Below are positions 35,597 through 45,382 of a stretch of 64,000 bases of DNA, piece after piece (within the stretch, counting starts at the first letter, position 1; every line of letters starts with the position of its first letter). The notes under the pieces are model-generated. The model made no database searches, was not told the origin of the DNA, and saw nothing but the letters and a program-made list of their open reading frames with translations. This DNA comes from Methyloligella sp. (GTDB lineage Bacteria; Pseudomonadota; Alphaproteobacteria; Rhizobiales; HXMU1428-3), in the NCBI GenBank assembly GCA_021604645.1, contig BQJJ01000006.1, positions 124,001 through 188,000 of the forward strand, read 5' to 3'. A program made the translations under genes and the position numbers.

Positions 35597-38500
35597 TTAT
35601 TGCAAAATACCCTCAAGTAAATTGCCGCCTTCTTGTTTGCCATCAATCAAACCATTAAGAAGACCCTTCATTTCCTCGCTGGAAATTTTCTTCTTCTTTA
35701 GTTTTTTAACCGCATTCTTAACGGATTTTACGGTGTTGTTAATGGCCTCACCGTTATTCTCCAATAAGCCTGCAGCATCAGGAATAAATTTAGGGTTCGC
35801 CATAGGTCCTTTAACACGAATTGGAATGTTAATCCCAGAAAGGGCTGCATTGCCACCTTGCCCAGCAAGAGAGTTCACCAATTTAGGCTGTAGGCCGTAA
35901 TCGATCTGCTCGGTAGGTAAGTTCAGAATGCCCTTGCCCGTCATGCGGAGCAGTGGCCCCTTCATCAGAAGGTCTTTATTTTCAACAACACCGCGGGTGA
36001 TAACAAAGCTGGCGTTAAGATCACTAAAGTCTGTTTTTTCAGTGGGCTTGGATGCAGCATCAAGCAATTTACCAGATTGAACATTACGGATCATACCGGG
36101 AATGTTCACCCCTTCAATCGCGCCGTCAGCAAGTGTAATACGTCCGGTACCATTAAGAGCTGAGATAAGTTGTCTCTCTGTGTTGCCAGAGCTGACAATG
36201 TCCAGGTCAACATTACCAACACCAGAAAGCCACGGTAAGTCAGCTGCGTTCTTCAAGAGAGGTTGAATTTGGATTTGCTTCAAACCGATGCGCCCTTTTA
36301 AAGTCGGCCGTGGCTTAGCACCATTGAGGCTGACATTCAAAGAGCCAGTGCCACCATAGAGTGAAAAGCTTGGGAGTTGAGCGGTAAGCAAGCCTGCATT
36401 CACCTTCAAACCAACCTGTGCTTTTTCAAGTTTGTGCTTTTGAAAAATCAAACGACTGGCAGATAGCTGCACTACAGCATCAAAAGCCTTCAAAAAACTC
36501 ACATCAATTTGCTCAGACTTCCACGCAGCGACAGCTGTTTTACGAGGGCCTGTTATGTCATCAATCAGCTTATGTTCAATAGAAGCTTGCTGCTGCATAT
36601 AAGGTGAGAAGTCTAGAAGGTCAGTACGAAGCTGGGCTTCGATTTTAGGACGAGCTCCATTAGGGCGCAAACGAAGAGCGCCGATTAAAACACTATTATC
36701 AACTTTAATCGTTGCACTGGTCAGCTGGAAGACATCGGGCGTTCCAGATAAATTCCCACGAATATAAGCCCCACCATAGCCACGCTTTGGCACATCAACC
36801 CCAAGCCAGCTTAAAAGGTTTTGCAAAGAATATGTTTGAACATCCGTATGACCTTTAAAAGCAACCTTGTCGGCAAAGCTAACTTTCCCATCAAACTTGC
36901 CCTCAAAACGATCTGAATTAAGAGTGAGGCTGGTATCGACTTCATCGCCCTTTAGTAAAGGGCCTAAGGTTGAGATATTTGCGGCTAAATTAATACGGTC
37001 TTCTAAATAACGAAGAGTTCCTTTAGCTACGACATCTTTTTTCAAGTCCGGCGCTTGCACAGAAAGATTAATCGCACTGATCATTGTTTCAGAGTTTTCT
37101 TTCTGATCAATCACCTTCACCGCGCCATTTACAATCTCGATTTCACCAATGATGATGTCTGTATTGAGCCCAGCCTGTTGAACATCTTCGAGTTCACCTT
37201 CATTTACAGAAGGACCTTTTGGATCTTCAGAAGCGGAAGTGTCTTGTTCTTCAGAGGTCTTGGTGTCTCCAGAGTTTTGAGCCTCAGCTTCTTCTTGCTC
37301 CAGTTTTTCAAGGGTTCGAGCAATAATGTCACTTGTATCGAGAGTTTCTGCCTGAGCAACTTTAAATCCAGAAGATGTTTTACCAGTATAAGTACCACTG
37401 CTTAAATGTTTAACACCAAGAGAGCGCAACAAAGTCGTTTTGAATTGTGAATGAGAAAGGCCTGCCGTTTTAAATTCATAGTTCACGCGGCCACGGCTAT
37501 CTTTAATCAGCGCAATCTCTGGGCGATGCATGACAATACGGCCAATCTCAACACGTTTGCTGAGTAATGGAAAAAGTTTTAAATCCGCTTGTAAGCGTCC
37601 CAATTGAAGAAAGTTCGGTCCTTTAATTGAGGGGGGATTGTGAATTATAATATTATTTAAGTCGATGCCAAAGCTTGGAAAAAAGCGATATGAGATCTTA
37701 CCTTTAAAGGTGATGTCCCGGCCGGTTTTTTCTTTCATGGCTGCTGAAATTTGTTTCTTTATTGTCTCTGGCGGAACAATAAAGGGAAGAGCAAAGGTCA
37801 AGCCGATGGCCAAAATAAAGAGAGCGGCAACCCCAATACCAATGCCAAGTGGCCATGAAAAGCCAGATTTCTTTTTTAAAGGTTGTTCGCCATGAGCACT
37901 AGAATGAGCACTAGAATGAGCACCTGCATGCGGCGAATTGTTCTCATGTCCGGAACGAGGATGACCTGCATTCATGTTTGGTAGGCCACTATCACTTTCT
38001 GCCTGATGAGGTGCGTATTGCGGGGTAGCCTGAAATTGAGACGACATGTCTCTAGTGGCCATACCAAGGGGTTGCGTGTTTACAGATTGAGAATCAATTG
38101 AATGAGCCTCACCTGTTTGTAAGCCTTGTTTAGCAGAAGCACCCCCTAAGCTATTTTGGAGAAAGCTATTAGAGTTTGTTGCCTCTTGTTCTGTTGATGG
38201 CTCAAAAGAGGAATTCGGTGTTTTTAGAAACGCATCTTCATCTTCTTCAATGAGATCTTGAACATCTTGTCTTTGTTCAAACTGACTTTTTTCGCTTTCA
38301 TGCAATGTAGGGTATTGGTTAGCGACATCAGCGAGTGATTTGTTGGTTAAATCTGGCTCTGCAGCAAGGCCAGTAGCCGTGTCATCCAATGAGCGTGTTT
38401 GTGGGGCGTTATGACTAACGGCTTGTTGGTTGACCGGGTTATTATCTACAGACGCTGAATAGCTTTGCTGAGGTTGGGCTTTGTTTTGGTCTTCATTTGC

Positions 38501-38794
38501 CTGAGTTTCGGTTGCTTGAGCATATTGTCCCTGAGCAGGGTTTTTACCCTGCCGTTCTTTTTCTCCAACTGGTTGAATAGCTTCTTGCGGTAGTGGCGCA
38601 TTTGTTTGAGGAGCTTGTTGGTTTAGGCCTTGTATCTCTGGCACTTGCGCAACAGGCAACCAATTGTCAAACCCCTGACGCCATAAGAAATCACCATCTA
38701 GCAATTCTCTTTTTTGCACAAGTTGCGTGAGATCAGCATCTGTGACGGGGCCATATTGCTTGCCATCTCTGGCAATATACCATTGGTTTTGCAT
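35597..38794 (-). CDS. AsmA family protein with N-terminal GYF_2 domain
   Basis: Envelope protein of 1065 aa. Residues 4-55 (WYIARDGKQYGPVTDADLTQ, then FLWRQGFDNWLPV) are a GYF_2/DUF4339 domain facing the cytoplasm. A long Gln/Ser/Asn-rich linker follows (about 60-305), then one membrane helix (about 312-340). The remainder is an AsmA-type periplasmic repeat-beta domain ending in the conserved AsmA_2 region. AsmA-like proteins are thought to take part in lipid transport between membranes. The GYF_2 fusion is typical of alphaproteobacteria; its partner is unknown. Confidence 0.88.
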   Translation of the reverse strand: MQNQWYIARDGKQYGPVTDADLTQLVQKRELLDGDFLWRQGFDNWLPVAQVPEIQGLNQQAPQTNAPLPQEAIQPVGEKERQGKNPAQGQYAQATETQANEDQNKAQPQQSYSASVDNNPVNQQAVSHNAPQTRSLDDTATGLAAEPDLTNKSLADVANQYPTLHESEKSQFEQRQDVQDLIEEDEDAFLKTPNSSFEPSTEQEATNSNSFLQNSLGGASAKQGLQTGEAHSIDSQSVNTQPLGMATRDMSSQFQATPQYAPHQAESDSGLPNMNAGHPRSGHENNSPHAGAHSSAHSSAHGEQPLKKKSGFSWPLGIGIGVAALFILAIGLTFALPFIVPPETIKKQISAAMKEKTGRDITFKGKISYRFFPSFGIDLNNIIIHNPPSIKGPNFLQLGRLQADLKLFPLLSKRVEIGRIVMHRPEIALIKDSRGRVNYEFKTAGLSHSQFKTTLLRSLGVKHLSSGTYTGKTSSGFKVAQAETLDTSDIIARTLEKLEQEEAEAQNSGDTKTSEEQDTSASEDPKGPSVNEGELEDVQQAGLNTDIIIGEIEIVNGAVKVIDQKENSETMISAINLSVQAPDLKKDVVAKGTLRYLEDRINLAANISTLGPLLKGDEVDTSLTLNSDRFEGKFDGKVSFADKVAFKGHTDVQTYSLQNLLSWLGVDVPKRGYGGAYIRGNLSGTPDVFQLTSATIKVDNSVLIGALRLRPNGARPKIEAQLRTDLLDFSPYMQQQASIEHKLIDDITGPRKTAVAAWKSEQIDVSFLKAFDAVVQLSASRLIFQKHKLEKAQVGLKVNAGLLTAQLPSFSLYGGTGSLNVSLNGAKPRPTLKGRIGLKQIQIQPLLKNAADLPWLSGVGNVDLDIVSSGNTERQLISALNGTGRITLADGAIEGVNIPGMIRNVQSGKLLDAASKPTEKTDFSDLNASFVITRGVVENKDLLMKGPLLRMTGKGILNLPTEQIDYGLQPKLVNSLAGQGGNAALSGINIPIRVKGPMANPKFIPDAAGLLENNGEAINNTVKSVKNAVKKLKKKKISSEEMKGLLNGLIDGKQEGGNLLEGILQ

Positions 38795-39408
38795 TTCATA
38801 AGTCCAGAGTTAAAAAAATCACATCTTAAAAGATCACAAAAAGGAACATGGGCTTATCCATTATAAACAATTGCCATCAAGCGATAAATATAAAAAATAG
38901 ATCAATATATAAATCCAAAAAGATTTACCTATCAGATAAATTTAAGCAATGCTGACTGATGATGCTACCCCTAGGGATCCGCTATATTCATGATTTGGGC
39001 CTTAAGACACAGAATATCAACAGATTAAGGGCAAAAGGCGGCAATAAAACTAAGAAAAAAGGCCAATGGTCTTGCTTTATCGTAAAAAATGAGGGGTGAG
39101 AGCTGAATTAGAAAGAAGCAGAGGGCCGAAAAATTCAATTTTCTCAGGACTTTCACATTTTAACTTGTCTCTATAGGAAGTAGATATATGAGAAAACTAT
39201 ATGAATGAGAAAGAGAACTAAGTCGACCAAAGGAACATTAATAAACTATAGCAAGCATAAAATTAAGAATGATCAGTTTAAATTTCAAAAAGCTCCAATC
39301 GGTTAAGCTATAATAAAAATCAATAAAGAATTAACCAATCTAAACGCTGTTTAGTAAGGTGAGAATGAGTTTAAGGACGTCAGCAAAGCTTGCGACGAAA
39401 CATATAAT
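38795..39408. other. Intergenic region before the two-component system
   Basis: 614 bp, AT-rich, between divergent genes. I find no supported ORF, no LR or SE copy and no terminator. Promoters of the AsmA gene and the kinase must lie here. Confidence 0.5.
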
Positions 39409-41073
39409 ATGACCCAAGCAGAATTTCCCTCGACCATTAGGTACAGTCTATATACAGGTCTCTTTTTAGTCATAGCTATTTTAGGTCTTTCAGTTGCGTC
39501 CTCAATCTGGGGGTTGCAGAGGTCAGCTCATTACTTGGAGCGTGCTAATCATTCATATGGCCAACTTTCAAAAGTATCTGAAATCGAATCTAAAATTAAT
39601 CAGTATCTATTGTTAGAAATTGCCAATTCAGTAAATTTTCAAAACCGCGATAAACTAATTGAAGTAACACCACAAATAATCACGCAGCAATTAGGAGATC
39701 TACAAGAATCGATTGAAAATGAAAGAGAATTTGTTCAAAAAACCGGGGTCGATGATGACATTGAAGCAGAAGTGGATACAGCCATACAAATCGCCTCTGT
39801 GTTTATTCGTATGCATCTCGCATCAACCCATGAAAACAAAAAAAGAAATTCATTAGATAGTGCAAACGCGGTTCGGTCCTTTTTTACAAATGTTGTCGAG
39901 GGCAATGATAAAAAACTAAGTCAGGTCGTCAGAGATATCGTTAAAGATGAGCAAAAAGAAGTCGAAGAAGTGAAAGCCGAAATTGTTGGCCTCACGAAAG
40001 CGATTACCTATACAGCAGGAGCGCTCGCCCTTCTTACGACCATAGGTGTCATTGGTTTGGGAGTATTTTTGTCCAGATTGATTGTTGGTCCAGTGCAAAT
40101 CCTGGCAACAGGTGCAGATAAAGTCGGTGCTGGTGAGCTGTCATATCGAATTGAGCTGCCGAGGGAAGATGAATTTGGTCTTGTTGCTAACCGATTTAAT
40201 AAAATGGCCGGACAACTGGAGAATCAGCAAAACCTGTTGCGTTCAGCAAATGAAAGACTAGAAAGTGCCGTGGTTGAGCGAACAAAAGAATTAGAAGATA
40301 CAAATAGTCGTTTGCGCCAAATAGATGAGACGAGGAGAAAGTTTTTTTCAAATGTCAGTCATGAACTGAGAACACCGGTGACAGTTTTATTAGGTGAGGC
40401 TGAAGTTAGTCTGCGTTCAAGCAGGGCAACTTTAGAAGATTTGAAAAAAGCTATGGGGCGCATTGTTGCCAATGGAGGTTTTTTAAGGCGCCGTTTGAAC
40501 GACCTTTTAAATCTAGCGCGATCAGATGATGGTGAGATTAAACTTGATTTGAAAGAGGTAGTGTTAAACGAAATTGTTGAAGAAGCCGTTGCGAATGCAG
40601 AAGCCTATGCTAGGGCCAATGATGTAGAGCTGGAGTTCACAGCTCCATCAGACGACCTTGTAGCGAAATTAGATGAAAGCTGGTTTCGTCAAGGCATTCT
40701 GGTGCTGATAGACAATGCCGTAAAATTTTCTAAACCAAATGATACTATCATTATTAATATTGAAGAAAAAACAGATAAAGCTTTGATCCAGGTCATTGAT
40801 CAAGGCCCGGGAATTGAAGAAGAGGCTTTAGATCATTTATTTGAAAGATATTATCAAGCAAAAGAAGGTCAGAAAAGAGAAGGTACAGGCCTAGGCCTTG
40901 CTATCGCACACTGGATAATTACAGGACACAACGGTTCGATTTGGGCAGAAAATGTTAAAAGTCCCGAAAATGCCAACAACACAGCCAAGAACACAGATAG
41001 TCAGAACATAACAAAGCAAATGGATAGCCAGAATACAGGCGCCATTATGAACATAGAGGTAGAGCTAATATAA
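39409..41073 (+). CDS. Sensor histidine kinase
   Basis: Membrane sensor kinase of 554 aa. Two helices (about 15-35 and 200-225) enclose a helical periplasmic sensor (about 36-198). A HAMP linker (about 226-278) leads to a short coiled coil, HisKA with phosphorylated H318 in SNVSHELRTP, and an HATPase domain with N box DNAVKF, G1 DQGPGIEEE and G2 GTGLGLAIAH. The last 35 residues are Asn/Gln-rich and dispensable-looking. The stop codon overlaps the response-regulator ATG by one base, so the pair is translationally coupled. No strong ribosome binding site precedes the start. Confidence 0.92.
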   Translation: MTQAEFPSTIRYSLYTGLFLVIAILGLSVASSIWGLQRSAHYLERANHSYGQLSKVSEIESKINQYLLLEIANSVNFQNRDKLIEVTPQIITQQLGDLQESIENEREFVQKTGVDDDIEAEVDTAIQIASVFIRMHLASTHENKKRNSLDSANAVRSFFTNVVEGNDKKLSQVVRDIVKDEQKEVEEVKAEIVGLTKAITYTAGALALLTTIGVIGLGVFLSRLIVGPVQILATGADKVGAGELSYRIELPREDEFGLVANRFNKMAGQLENQQNLLRSANERLESAVVERTKELEDTNSRLRQIDETRRKFFSNVSHELRTPVTVLLGEAEVSLRSSRATLEDLKKAMGRIVANGGFLRRRLNDLLNLARSDDGEIKLDLKEVVLNEIVEEAVANAEAYARANDVELEFTAPSDDLVAKLDESWFRQGILVLIDNAVKFSKPNDTIIINIEEKTDKALIQVIDQGPGIEEEALDHLFERYYQAKEGQKREGTGLGLAIAHWIITGHNGSIWAENVKSPENANNTAKNTDSQNITKQMDSQNTGAIMNIEVELI

Positions 41074-41756
41074 TGAATGTATTATTAGTCGAAGATGATG
41101 TGGGCATTGCTCGTTTTGTAGAGCGTGGTCTTACATTAGAAGGCATGAGAGTTCAATGGACCGCCACTGGTGAGGAAGCGTTGGCATATCTGCGCTCTTA
41201 TCAATATGATGCGATTATTCTGGATCTCATGTTGCCTGATATGGATGGCCGCAATGTTTGCAAAACGTTACGCGGCCAAGGCGTCTCAACGCCCATTTGT
41301 ATGCTCACAGCAAAAGACAGCATTGAAGAGAAACTTTCCGGCTTTGAAGTCGGAGCAGATGATTATTTGACCAAACCCTTCGCATTTGAAGAACTGCTTG
41401 CACGTATCAAAGTGATGCAACGGCGCAGTAACTCCAATATCGATGGCGAAGAAATGAACATCGGCCCGATCATTTTAAATCTAGCTGCGCATGAAGCCCG
41501 TGTCAGTGATCAACTTCTGGATTTGACACAAAGAGAATTTGCCCTACTGGAATATTTGATGCGTTACGCAGGTAAGACAGTGAGCCGTGAACGGATCATT
41601 GAAAACGCATGGGGTCCATCATCTGATATCACCTCAAACGCTGTAGATGTTTATGTCGGATATTTAAGAAAGAAAATTGACGCGGTGTCTGATGAAATCG
41701 AAATCAGAACTGTCCGTGGCATCGGCTTTAAACTGATGATTAAAGAGCAAGCCTAA
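41073..41756 (+). CDS. OmpR-family response regulator
   Basis: Cytoplasmic DNA-binding regulator of 227 aa. The receiver domain (1-115) has acidic residues E7, D8 and D9, phospho-acceptor D51 (LDLMLPD), and Lys in LTKPF. The C-terminal winged helix (about 130-223) has LTQREFALLEYLMR and SNAVDVYVGYLRKKID. It is the partner of the kinase just upstream. Because the next gene downstream is the quinoprotein dehydrogenase, control of that cluster is a reasonable but untested inference. Confidence 0.94.
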   Translation: MNVLLVEDDVGIARFVERGLTLEGMRVQWTATGEEALAYLRSYQYDAIILDLMLPDMDGRNVCKTLRGQGVSTPICMLTAKDSIEEKLSGFEVGADDYLTKPFAFEELLARIKVMQRRSNSNIDGEEMNIGPIILNLAAHEARVSDQLLDLTQREFALLEYLMRYAGKTVSRERIIENAWGPSSDITSNAVDVYVGYLRKKIDAVSDEIEIRTVRGIGFKLMIKEQA

Positions 41757-41812
41757 ATTACTCATAAGCTACCTTTTATTACAAAGAAAGTGTGCGGACC
41801 TTTAGGTGATAC

Positions 41813-41930
41813 CAGTGCGGTTGCTGGTGGGCAACTGAAGCACAAACAAAAACAGTGCGGTTGCTGGTGGGCAACTGAAGCACAGAAAAATGCAACTGAA
41901 GCGCAAACAAAAATCAGTGCTGTGAGAGAG
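41813..41930 (+). repeat. SE tandem array 5 (two 40-bp copies, a remnant, and an LR tail)
   Basis: Units at 41813 and 41853: CAGTGCGGTTGCTGGTGGGC then AACTGAAGCACAAACAAAAA. A partial right arm (GCAACTGAAGCGCAAACAAA) follows, then AGTGCTGTGAGAGAGAAAA, matching the LR tail. Confidence 0.82.
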
Positions 41931-42135
41931 AAAAGAACGAATATTAGGAAGTAGTGAGGAAAGTATAATAAATTAATAAGTTATTACTGAGCTTATCATG
42001 ATATTATAATGGAAGACTTCAAAAACTAGGACTAATAGATTCGAATACTTATGATGCTCTTAAAAATTAGTCAGTATTTTCTCAAGAGATGAGGACTATC
42101 TTTTCCATTCTACTTAACTGAGTGGGAGGAAAAGA

Positions 42136-44022
42136 ATGTATAATCACTCTAGGAATAAAACGCTGGGTAAAACCCTGGCAAAAACACTGGTAGCTGCGGG
42201 CGCATTGGCATTGGCCAGTTCAAGTTCAGCAACTGCTGGTGGAAGCAAAGTCACTTGGGAAGATCTGCTAAATGATCATAAAACAAATGGCGATGTTCTC
42301 TCTTACGGCTTAGGTCTAAAAGCTCAACGCTGGAGCACTCTAGATCAAATCAATTCAGATAATGTTGGTCGTCTAACACCAAAATGGTCATTCTCTTTTG
42401 GTGATGAAAAACAACGTGGTCAGGAAAGCCAAGCCCTTGTACACAATGGCGTAATTTATGTCACAGCATCTTATTCTCGCATGTTCGCTTTGGACGTGAA
42501 AACTGGTAAGAAGCTTTGGCAATATTCAGCGCGTTTACCAGAAGGCATTCGCCCTTGTTGCGATGTTGTGAACCGCGGTGCTGCTATTTATGGTGACATG
42601 GTTTACATGGGACTTCTTGATGCCTCTGTCGTGGCATTGAACAAAAAGACAGGTAAAGTTGTCTGGAAAGAAAAATTTGGAGATCATGAAGCTGGTTACA
42701 CAATGACCGGTGCTCCATTCATCATCAAAGACAAAAAATCTGGCAAAGTCATGCTGATCCATGGTTCATCAGGCGATGAGTTTGGTGTTGTTGGCCGCTT
42801 GTTCGCAAGAGACCCGATGACAGGTAAAGAGCTTTGGATGCGTGCTTTTGTTGAAGGTCATCAAGGTCGTTTAAACGGCAAACCATCAACATACACGGGT
42901 GACAAAAAAGCTCCATCTTGGCCAGAAGGTGATTATAAAAACACCGGTAAAGTTGAAGCATGGAGCCACGGTGGCGGTGCCCCATGGCAAACACCTACCT
43001 TTGATGTTGAATCAAACACAATCGTAGTCGGAACTGGTAACCCAGCTCCTTGGAACACATGGAAGCGGACTAAAAAAGGTGACGATCCAAGAAATTGGGA
43101 AAGCCTCTACACTTCAGGTCAAGCTTATGTTGACCCAACAACAGGTGACATGGTTGGTTTCTATCAACATACACCAAACGATGCGTGGGATTTCTCAGGC
43201 AACAACGAAATCGTACTGTTTGAAAAAGACGGTAAAAAATACGGTGCACACGCAGACCGTAACGGTTTCTTCTTTGTGACAGACCAAGAAAAGCTAACCA
43301 AGCGTGGTGGTAAAATTAATCGTCCACTTTCACTCGTAGCTGCTCACCCATTTGTTCCAGATATTTCATGGGCAAAAGGCTTTGATCTGAAAACAGGTAA
43401 GCCAATCGAAGTCGAAGGACAACGTCCACCAATGCCTGAACCAGGGAAAAAGCAAGGCAAGAAAATCCAGGTCACACCAAACTTCTTGGGCGGTAAAAAC
43501 TGGAACCCAATGTCTTACAACCCAGAAACAGGCCTGTTCTACATCGGTGCAAACCACTGGACAGAAGATTATTGGACAGAAAACATCACTTATAAAAAAG
43601 GTGCTGCTTATCTTGGCCAGGGCTTCCGCATTCGCAAGCAATTCGACACTCACATCGGTGCGCTAACAGCCATTGAACCTATGACAGGTAAAATTGTTTG
43701 GACCGCAAAAGAGAAACTACCTCTTTGGTCTGGGACATTGTCAACAAAAGGTGGCTTGGTCTTCACAGGCACAAGTGACGGCTATGTGAAAGCATTTAAC
43801 GCTAAAACTGGTAAAGAACTTTGGAAGTTCCAAACAGGTTCAGGCGTTGTGTCTATCCCAATCACATGGGAAATGGACGGCAAGCAGTATATCGGCATTG
43901 GTTCAGGTTATGGTGGTGCAGTACCGCTATGGGGTGGTGACATCGCAGACCTAACAAAGCCTGTATCACAAGGTGGCTCATTCTGGGTATTCGAACTACC
44001 TAAAGAGCTTGCAGCGAAATAA
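42136..44022 (+). CDS. PQQ-dependent alcohol dehydrogenase (quinoprotein, ExaA/PedE-like)
   Basis: Periplasmic eight-bladed propeller enzyme (628 aa) oxidising primary alcohols with pyrroloquinoline quinone and passing electrons to a c-type cytochrome. A signal peptide ends near SATA. The vicinal disulfide C141-C142 (RPCCDVVNRG) and tryptophan-docking repeats (TGKKLWQ, TGKELWM, TGKIVW, TGKELWK) are clear. The active-site Asp is D352 in WDFSG; position +2 is Ser354, not the Asp seen in lanthanide-dependent XoxF/PedH, so a calcium enzyme is predicted. GGGAGGAAAAG gives a strong ribosome binding site. Confidence 0.93.
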   Translation: MYNHSRNKTLGKTLAKTLVAAGALALASSSSATAGGSKVTWEDLLNDHKTNGDVLSYGLGLKAQRWSTLDQINSDNVGRLTPKWSFSFGDEKQRGQESQALVHNGVIYVTASYSRMFALDVKTGKKLWQYSARLPEGIRPCCDVVNRGAAIYGDMVYMGLLDASVVALNKKTGKVVWKEKFGDHEAGYTMTGAPFIIKDKKSGKVMLIHGSSGDEFGVVGRLFARDPMTGKELWMRAFVEGHQGRLNGKPSTYTGDKKAPSWPEGDYKNTGKVEAWSHGGGAPWQTPTFDVESNTIVVGTGNPAPWNTWKRTKKGDDPRNWESLYTSGQAYVDPTTGDMVGFYQHTPNDAWDFSGNNEIVLFEKDGKKYGAHADRNGFFFVTDQEKLTKRGGKINRPLSLVAAHPFVPDISWAKGFDLKTGKPIEVEGQRPPMPEPGKKQGKKIQVTPNFLGGKNWNPMSYNPETGLFYIGANHWTEDYWTENITYKKGAAYLGQGFRIRKQFDTHIGALTAIEPMTGKIVWTAKEKLPLWSGTLSTKGGLVFTGTSDGYVKAFNAKTGKELWKFQTGSGVVSIPITWEMDGKQYIGIGSGYGGAVPLWGGDIADLTKPVSQGGSFWVFELPKELAAK

Positions 44023-44087
44023 GTCTCCATATTTTCAAAATATGTAGATGTTTCAAACTGCAAAATTCAAGAAAATTCAGCAATGAA

Positions 44088-44130
44088 TTTAGTCCCTTAT
44101 CAAAGTGTTTCACTTTGGTGAGGGGCTAAA
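44088..44130 (+). terminator. Long hairpin after the alcohol dehydrogenase gene
   Basis: TTTAGTCCCTTATCAAAGTG, loop TTT, CACTTTGGTGAGGGGCTAAA: a 20-bp stem with G-U pairs, 66 bp after the stop codon. It lacks a long T tail but is a strong barrier or 3'-end stabiliser. Confidence 0.65.
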
Positions 44131-44167
44131 AGCCTCCCTTCCCAATATAGGCGCTTCTTGAAATTTT

Positions 44168-44196
44168 GAGTTGGCGAAAACCTCTTTCGCCAACTC
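44168..44196. terminator. Perfect 12-bp inverted repeat upstream of the pentapeptide gene
   Basis: GAGTTGGCGAAA, 5-nt loop, TTTCGCCAACTC. No T run follows, so it may be an operator or attenuating hairpin rather than a terminator. It is 48 bp before the next start codon. Confidence 0.55.
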
Positions 44197-44243
44197 TCAC
44201 CTGTTCCCCAACGATGTACCCTGTAAAGAAATGGAGCGTTTAA

Positions 44244-44912
44244 ATGACGCGTATTTTTAAAACACAAAATCAACGAAGAGCCCGTCACTTGAGAAAGAGT
44301 ATGAGAGTGATGCTGCCGGCACTTTTGCTAAGTATGGCAGCAGGTGCTTTCCTCGCGGTTCCCCCATCAAATGCTTATAAAAAAATTGTAAACGAAAAAG
44401 AACCACGCCCTACGCCATGGATTATCAAAGGTTGTGAGATTAAGCCAAAAACCGTTTGCCACAATGCCGACTTTAGACACGCAGATTTATCTCAAGCTAA
44501 CTTGGCAGGCGCAGATTTAAGAGGCGCAAAGTTCGCAAGAGCAGACATGCGCGGTATAAATCTAACCGGAGCAGATCTATCTGGCGCAGATTTAGAATCA
44601 GCTGATTTGAGAGTAAGCAAATTAATCAAAACCAAATTGGTTGGTGCAAGTCTTCGTGGCGCGAATTTAGAGTTCTCACGAACAGCCAGTGCAGATATGA
44701 GCTACGCAGATTTAACAGCCTCGAATTTCGAAGCCGTCAAGGCTTATAAATCGATCTTTGTTGGCGCAAAAATCATTAATGCGAATTTCAGTGAAACCAA
44801 ACTCTATTATGCAAATCTCGCAAATGCCCGCATGGAAGGCACAAAAATTACCTTTGCGATTTTCCAAGGAGCCTTCATGGAGGGATGTGTTGGTTGTCCG
44901 CATAATTGGTAA
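44244..44912 (+). CDS. Secreted pentapeptide-repeat protein
   Basis: Protein of 222 aa with an N-terminal export signal (basic start, hydrophobic 22-40, ending PSNA). From about residue 72 to 205 it consists of A(D/N)LxX pentapeptides (ADLSQANLAGADLRGAKF and so on), which fold into a right-handed quadrilateral beta-helix. A final CVGC pair closes the protein. GGAG is 9 nt before the ATG. Its place between the dehydrogenase and its cytochrome suggests a periplasmic accessory role, perhaps scaffolding; that is inference. Confidence 0.88.
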   Translation: MTRIFKTQNQRRARHLRKSMRVMLPALLLSMAAGAFLAVPPSNAYKKIVNEKEPRPTPWIIKGCEIKPKTVCHNADFRHADLSQANLAGADLRGAKFARADMRGINLTGADLSGADLESADLRVSKLIKTKLVGASLRGANLEFSRTASADMSYADLTASNFEAVKAYKSIFVGAKIINANFSETKLYYANLANARMEGTKITFAIFQGAFMEGCVGCPHNW

Positions 44913-45360
44913 GCTGTGTTTCGGTCTGTTTGTAATGTTGGCTCTAAACTTAGGACAAGCATTAGCAGGTGAAACAGGAAAAAATGCGAAAGACGCGTCT
45001 TCTAAAAAACACATCAATCCTGGCAAAGCCCTGCAGCAATGCAGCAGGATAGATGGTGATAAAAAGCGTCTCACCTGTTTCGATGAATTGGCAATAAGGT
45101 TCGCAGCCCCAACTTACAAAGGCCGGCTTGGCACAGTCACAGACAATTTTACCATTAAGAAACCTCACCTCCTTCGCTATAGAAGCCAGGGCGTGATCTT
45201 TGTTCTTTATCTAAGAGATAAGCAAGGAAGCGTCTTGCAAAACTTTCATATCGGCGGCGGTGGTGAGAAAGAATATTTAATCAAAAAACCGGGAACATAT
45301 TCCCTAAAAATACACGGAAGTGCAAGCTGGGAAATCTGGCTTGATCCGATAAAAAATTAA
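44887..45360 (+). CDS. Hypothetical secreted protein overlapping the pentapeptide gene
   Basis: About 157 aa. The frame is open from 44758, but a signal peptide (VVRIIGKLC to GQALAG) appears only after GTG 44887 / TTG 44890, both just behind GGAGGG (44879-44884). A TTG start at 44890 has the better spacing (5 nt). The gene therefore overlaps the pentapeptide gene by about 25 bp and is translationally coupled. The mature part contains CSRIDGDKKRLTCFDELA, a Cys-bracketed motif common in small alphaproteobacterial exported proteins, then a beta-rich C-terminus. It belongs to the alcohol-oxidation cluster by position; function unknown. Confidence 0.72.
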   Translation: MLVVRIIGKLCFGLFVMLALNLGQALAGETGKNAKDASSKKHINPGKALQQCSRIDGDKKRLTCFDELAIRFAAPTYKGRLGTVTDNFTIKKPHLLRYRSQGVIFVLYLRDKQGSVLQNFHIGGGGEKEYLIKKPGTYSLKIHGSASWEIWLDPIKN

Positions 45361-45382
45361 AATGAACTGGGAGGTTACTAAG

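Noticed and set aside
42136-44022. Lanthanide-dependent methanol dehydrogenase XoxF
   Set aside because: The +2 residue after the catalytic Asp is Ser, and no xoxG or xoxJ gene follows; the cytochrome is PedF-like.
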